This document shows, piece after piece, positions 22,362-25,343 of a DNA stretch of 25,343 nt; position 1 is the stretch's first letter; every line of letters starts with the position of its first letter. A model generated the notes under the pieces. That model made no database searches, was not told the origin of the DNA, and worked only from the letters and a program-made list of their open reading frames with translations. This DNA is from UKL13-2 sp036394575. GTDB lineage: Bacteria; Pseudomonadota; Gammaproteobacteria; Burkholderiales; Usitatibacteraceae. Position numbers and translations under genes: made by a program. Location of the stretch: positions 1-25,343 of the forward strand of contig DASWEY010000043.1 in assembly GCA_036394575.1 (NCBI GenBank). The letters run 5' to 3'.

Positions 22362-23612
22362 ATGAAAAATAAAAATATCGCCGTCATCGGCGCCGGTTTT
22401 GCCGGCCTGTCGAGCGCGCTACTGCTGGCGCGCGCCGGGCATCGTGTCAGCCTGTTCGAAAAATTCGGCGAGCCGGCTGCCGTCGGTGCCGGCATTCTGC
22501 TGCAGCCCACTGGCCTGGCCGCCATACGCACGCTGGGCATCGAGGGCGACATCCTCGGCGCCGGCGCCAGGGTGGATTGGCTATGGGGTGTGACCCCCAA
22601 AGGCCGCGCGGTAATCGATATCCATTATGAAGACTGGCGAGCCGGCGCCTTCGGTCTCGGCCTGCATCGGGGCGTGCTGTTCAATGCTCTGTGGACGCGG
22701 GTGCAGGCGGCCGGCGTGAATCTGTTCACCGGCCACGAAGTGCATGATCTGAAAGCACTGGCATCCACACACGATCTGGTGGTGATCGCCGATGGCGCGC
22801 ACTCTCAGTTGCGCGCGCAAACCGGGCTCAGGTTTCGACACCGCGCCTATCCCTGGGGCGCACTGTGGGCAGTGCTGCCCGACTCCGACGAACAGTACAC
22901 GCGTGGCAAAACACTGTTGCAATGGTACGACCGCGCTGAAAAGATGCTGGGCATCATGCCCACCGGTACCCGTCCCGGCGAAGTGAAACCCGTGGTGAGC
23001 CTGTTCTGGAGCCTGCATCGTGATCGCCTCGCGGCCTGGCAGGCCCGCGGCCTCGCCGCCTGGAAGAATGAAGTGCTGGCGCTGAACCCCGCTGCGGATG
23101 CCTTGCTGGCGCAAATCACCGATGTCGGACAATTGACCTGGGCCCATTACGCCGATGTGGTGATGCCGCGTTATCACACCGATCGCCTGGTCGTGATCGG
23201 CGATGCCGCGCATGCCACCAGCCCGCAGCTTGGGCAGGGTACCAATCTGGCGCTGCTCGATGCCGTGACACTGGCGCAATGTGTCGCGCAGTCGGACAAC
23301 ATCGCCGAAGCCCTGGCGCACTACACCGCAAGCCGCAAAACTCATCTGCATTTCTACAGCCAGGCCAGCCGTTTTTTGACGCCGATTTTCCAGAGCGGTC
23401 AGACCTTGCTGCCATGGCTGCGCGACGTTTTCATGGCCTCGACCTCACGATGGCCGCTGCTGCGGGATATCAATCGGCAAACGCTGGTGGGCGTGCGCGG
23501 CGGCTGGCTGCGCGGAGAGGCGCGCGAATGGCTGGGGGAGCTACGACCTTCCCGCAAGGGGCGATCAATTTTCTCCGCGTCTGAGCAGGGCAATTTTACC
23601 GACAAGCATTGA
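22362..23612 (+). CDS. FAD-dependent monooxygenase (UbiH/PHBH-like)
   Basis: This 416-residue flavoprotein hydroxylase is of the class A (p-hydroxybenzoate hydroxylase-like) type. The N-terminal Rossmann motif is IAVIGAGFAGLSSALLLARAG (G10-x-G12-x-x-G15) with Glu33 for the FAD ribose. The DG motif is VVIADGAHSQLR (Asp145) and the second FAD motif is RLVVIGDAAHATSPQLGQGT (Gly281-Asp282). These enzymes use NAD(P)H and O2 to hydroxylate aromatic or related substrates; the substrate is not evident. The ATG at 22362 gives the normal family N-terminus; the open frame extends upstream without a start that fits. No Shine-Dalgarno sequence is seen, and CACAAT lies 8 bases before the ATG. It is divergent from the ice-binding-like gene and convergent with the TonB gene. 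Confidence 0.9.
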   Translation: MKNKNIAVIGAGFAGLSSALLLARAGHRVSLFEKFGEPAAVGAGILLQPTGLAAIRTLGIEGDILGAGARVDWLWGVTPKGRAVIDIHYEDWRAGAFGLGLHRGVLFNALWTRVQAAGVNLFTGHEVHDLKALASTHDLVVIADGAHSQLRAQTGLRFRHRAYPWGALWAVLPDSDEQYTRGKTLLQWYDRAEKMLGIMPTGTRPGEVKPVVSLFWSLHRDRLAAWQARGLAAWKNEVLALNPAADALLAQITDVGQLTWAHYADVVMPRYHTDRLVVIGDAAHATSPQLGQGTNLALLDAVTLAQCVAQSDNIAEALAHYTASRKTHLHFYSQASRFLTPIFQSGQTLLPWLRDVFMASTSRWPLLRDINRQTLVGVRGGWLRGEAREWLGELRPSRKGRSIFSASEQGNFTDKH

Positions 23613-23660
23613 TGGCATTTGCTCGGTCGCAAGGAAATGGTTCAACTGCGTCTGATAAAA

Positions 23661-23729
23661 ATGCAGATCGCCATTCGGCGCGGCTTCCCGGCCATTTTTG
23701 GCCCGAAAGCCGCGCCGATGCTGGGCTTT
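23661..23729 (+). repeat. Dispersed 69-bp hairpin repeat, copy B
   Basis: The head ATGCAGATCGCCATTC (23661-23676) matches copy A at 12 of 16 positions. The 40-nt hairpin has arms at 23677-23693 and 23700-23716 and loop ATTTTT (23694-23699), with 15 of 17 positions paired. The tail GATGCTGGGCTTT (23717-23729) is more diverged. It lies between the monooxygenase (+) and the TonB gene (-), again a convergent gap. Confidence 0.85.
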
Positions 23730-23751
23730 CACCGATTCTCTCTGGGGACGT

Positions 23752-24371
23752 TTATTCCAGCCGGAACCAGAACGGCATCTCCACTGCCACGTCCTGTCCC
23801 TGCGCGACGCAATTCAATTGCTTCACTGCCGCGAGCACCGGAGCGTTGAACACGCGATTGGATGAACGAATGATCTGGACATTGCGAATATCGCCTGCCG
23901 CACCGACGATGAAACGCGCCAGTACATCGCCTTGCAGGCCGTCAAGCCGCGCCTGGACTGGATAGTTCACCGCCGATCGGATCGATTGCGCATTCGGGCA
24001 GGCAATGCCGAGCGCATTACCGGGCGCGCTGGCCGGCTCGATCAGGACGGGACCGGTAACAGGAGGCGATGGCGATGCATCGATACTGGCGGTCGCCGTC
24101 GTCTGTTCAACGACAGGCGACGGGAATTCCGGCAGCGGAATCGTGGGCAGCGCCGGCAGCTTGCTGCTGATCTTCGGCGGTTCACGGTCGGTTGCGGCGG
24201 CTTGACGATGTCCGGCGAAATATAGGCCACGTCCGGCGGCGTGAATATCCGGACGTCGTTGCGCGCCAATCCGTACAGCAGGGCCAGACCGATCGCCAGA
24301 TGCAAGGCGATCACGGTCGCCAATCCAGCGAAATTGCCGGCAGGGCTTCGTCGTTGCAGATAGAGTTCCAT
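23752..24371 (-). pseudogene. TonB-type energy transducer with a single-base frameshift
   Basis: Two frames join into a TonB-like protein of about 206 residues. The first frame starts at 24371 (MELYLQRRSPAGNFAGL) with one N-terminal membrane anchor (about 14-36). It enters the periplasmic linker at PDIVKPPQPTV and then turns into Arg-rich nonsense. The second frame continues the Pro-rich linker (EPPKISSKLPALPTIPLPEF) from about 24185 and stays open through the C-terminal domain. That domain includes SAVNYPVQARLDGLQGDVLARFIVGAAGDI and ends FWFRLE. One missing base between about 24176 and 24190 explains the break. TonB proteins carry proton-motive energy from ExbBD to outer-membrane receptors; exbB and exbD are not nearby. 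AAGGAG precedes the ATG. It is either a broken gene or a sequence error. Confidence 0.8.
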
Positions 24372-24497
24372 CGCTGTCTCCTTCAGGGTCAATGACACGT
24401 TTGCATTCATTAAACGAACGGAAAGACGAAAAGGGCTTATCTGCCTTGGCTCCAATTAAGGCAGCTGCCGCCCGGAAATGCCATCCGTTCCGGCGGC

Positions 24498-24551
24498 TTG
24501 ACAGAGTGGAATTTTTTATATAACCTTTTGGTTATTTAATAAAATGGTTAT
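24498..24551 (+). promoter_or_regulatory. Promoter and likely ArsR operator of the arsR-SRPBCC operon
   Basis: TTGACA (24498-24503) is a consensus -35, with TATAAC (24519-24524, 15-bp spacer) or TAACCT (17-bp spacer) as -10. Overlapping the -10 is a palindrome, ATAACC (24520-24525), TTTT, GGTTAT (24530-24535). A third half-site GGTTAT lies at 24546-24551, just before the gene. This arrangement suits autorepression by the ArsR-type protein encoded immediately downstream. Confidence 0.7.
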
Positions 24552-24557
24552 CCATGA

Positions 24558-24911
24558 ATGAGCCCCGCCCGCCTCGACGCCACCTTTGCCGCCCTCGCCG
24601 ACCCCACGCGGCGCGCGATCCTTGCGCGCCTCGCTTCCGGCGCCGCCTCGGTATCGGAACTGGCCGAACCTTTTGCGATGAGCCAGCCGGCCATCTCCAA
24701 ACATCTCAAGGTGCTGGAGCGCGCCGGACTCATTTCCGCTGGCAGCGACGCGCAGCGGCGGCCGCGCAAGCTCGAGGCGAAACCGCTCGCGGAGGCCACG
24801 GCGTGGCTGGAGCATTACCGCGAGTTCTGGGAAGCCTCGTTTCTGCGCCTCGACGACCTGCTGGGCGAGATGAAGACCACCCGAAAAAAATCTGTCCGTC
24901 ACAAACGATGA
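24558..24911 (+). CDS. ArsR-family winged-helix regulator (SRPBCC-associated type)
   Basis: This 117-residue winged-helix repressor shows family hallmarks: ALADPTRRAILARLASG at the N-terminus, SVSELAEPFAMSQPAISKHLKVLERAGLI (about 31-59) covering the DNA-recognition helix, and a C-terminal helix LEHYREFWEASFLRLDDLL. It contains no cysteine, so it does not use the classical Cys metal site of ArsR/SmtB. This subgroup is regularly paired with SRPBCC/AHSA1 proteins and controls the pair. The start at 24558 begins the conserved region; an ATG 4 bp upstream is in another frame. No clear Shine-Dalgarno sequence is seen. Its stop is 10 bp before the SRPBCC start, indicating one operon. Confidence 0.93.
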   Translation: MSPARLDATFAALADPTRRAILARLASGAASVSELAEPFAMSQPAISKHLKVLERAGLISAGSDAQRRPRKLEAKPLAEATAWLEHYREFWEASFLRLDDLLGEMKTTRKKSVRHKR

Positions 24912-24921
24912 AGGAGGTTCC

Positions 24922-25343
24922 ATGATCTATCCCGACAGTTTCGCGGTATCCACACCCAGCGATCGCGAGATCCGGGTGGAGCGCGATTTCAACGCGCCAC
25001 GCCGGCTGGTGTTCGATGCGTTCACCCGACCGGAACTGGTCAGGCGCTGGTTACTCGGCCCGCCGGGCTGGACCATGCCGGTGTGCGAAATCGATCTCAG
25101 GGTGGGCGGTAAGTATCGCTATCTATGGCGCAAGGAAGGCGACGGCACCGAAATGGGCATGGGCGGCGTGTTTCGCGAATTGGTTACCCCTGCACGAATC
25201 GTCGCCACCGAGAAGTTCGACGAGTCCTGGTATCCGGGCGAGGCGCTGGACACCACGACATTTGCCGACAACGGCGGCATCACTCACGTCACCATCGATG
25301 TGTTGTACGTCTCAAAGGAAGCGCGCGATACCGCGCGCCGTTC
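24922..25343 (+). CDS. SRPBCC/AHSA1-domain protein, N-terminal part
   Basis: The frame is open from ATG 24922 to the end of the window (140 residues visible), so the 3' end is missing. The start is firm: AAGGAGG lies 4 bases upstream. The sequence matches the AHSA1-type SRPBCC fold: REIRVERDFNAPRRLVFDAFT, then the RRWLLGPPGWTMPVCEIDLRVGG segment, GGVFRELVTPARIVATEKFD and the beta-strand THVTIDVLYVS. The fold forms a deep hydrophobic ligand pocket; family members' ligands are mostly unknown. It is co-transcribed with the ArsR-type regulator, the common partnership for this group. Confidence 0.92.
   Translation, partial: MIYPDSFAVSTPSDREIRVERDFNAPRRLVFDAFTRPELVRRWLLGPPGWTMPVCEIDLRVGGKYRYLWRKEGDGTEMGMGGVFRELVTPARIVATEKFDESWYPGEALDTTTFADNGGITHVTIDVLYVSKEARDTARR

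Overview
This window looks like GC-rich chromosomal DNA from a Gram-negative betaproteobacterium, probably Burkholderiales and possibly Oxalobacteraceae-like. The basis is the gene content (RdgC, a VF530-type protein, a TonB-dependent receptor, Tat-targeted IorAB, several lipoproteins, an ice-binding-type protein) and general sequence style. The taxonomic call is an inference made without any search. I see no rRNA, tRNA, CRISPR array, transposase or phage gene. The region reads as housekeeping and envelope/accessory genes in short transcription units.

Layout. Positions 1-388 hold the C-terminal end of a thioredoxin-reductase-like flavoprotein. Positions 389-724 form a gap packed with three palindromic repeats. 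Then come a membrane-anchored LytTR regulator (-), an MdoC-like acyltransferase (+), rdgC (-), an RsuA/RluF-type pseudouridine synthase homologue (-) and a divergent VF530/DUF2132 gene (+). These are followed by an NPP-type phosphodiesterase lipoprotein (+), a gamma-glutamyltransferase (-), a 608-bp divergent gap, and a TonB-dependent receptor (+) ending in a strong bidirectional terminator. Next are an M13 metallopeptidase lipoprotein (-), a transglutaminase-like/TPR lipoprotein (-), a DUF2235 alpha/beta-hydrolase (+), and the two-gene operon iorA-iorB (-). A secreted protein with a long charged helix and a six-Cys C-terminal domain (-), a 71-aa unknown protein (-) and an ice-binding-like gene with a frameshift (-) follow. 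The window closes with an FAD monooxygenase (+), a frameshifted tonB-type energy transducer (-), and an ArsR-SRPBCC pair (+) with an obvious operator; the SRPBCC gene runs off the end.

Most genes act in the envelope: a receptor and TonB energiser, four exported hydrolases or peptidases, a periplasmic molybdenum hydroxylase and secreted proteins. I see no single multi-gene pathway linking them.

The most notable signal is non-coding. A 69-bp element is present three times (623-691 +, 16139-16207 -, 23661-23729 +). It has a 16-bp head, a 40-nt hairpin (17-bp arms around an ATTTTT loop) and a 13-bp tail. Every copy lies between convergent genes, and the arms vary while the fold is kept. Other points of interest are a pseudouridine synthase homologue with Glu where the catalytic Asp should be, two single-base frameshifts in otherwise intact genes, a 12-bp tandem repeat in a signal-peptide coding region, and several genes with a -10-like hexamer directly before the start codon and no ribosome binding site.
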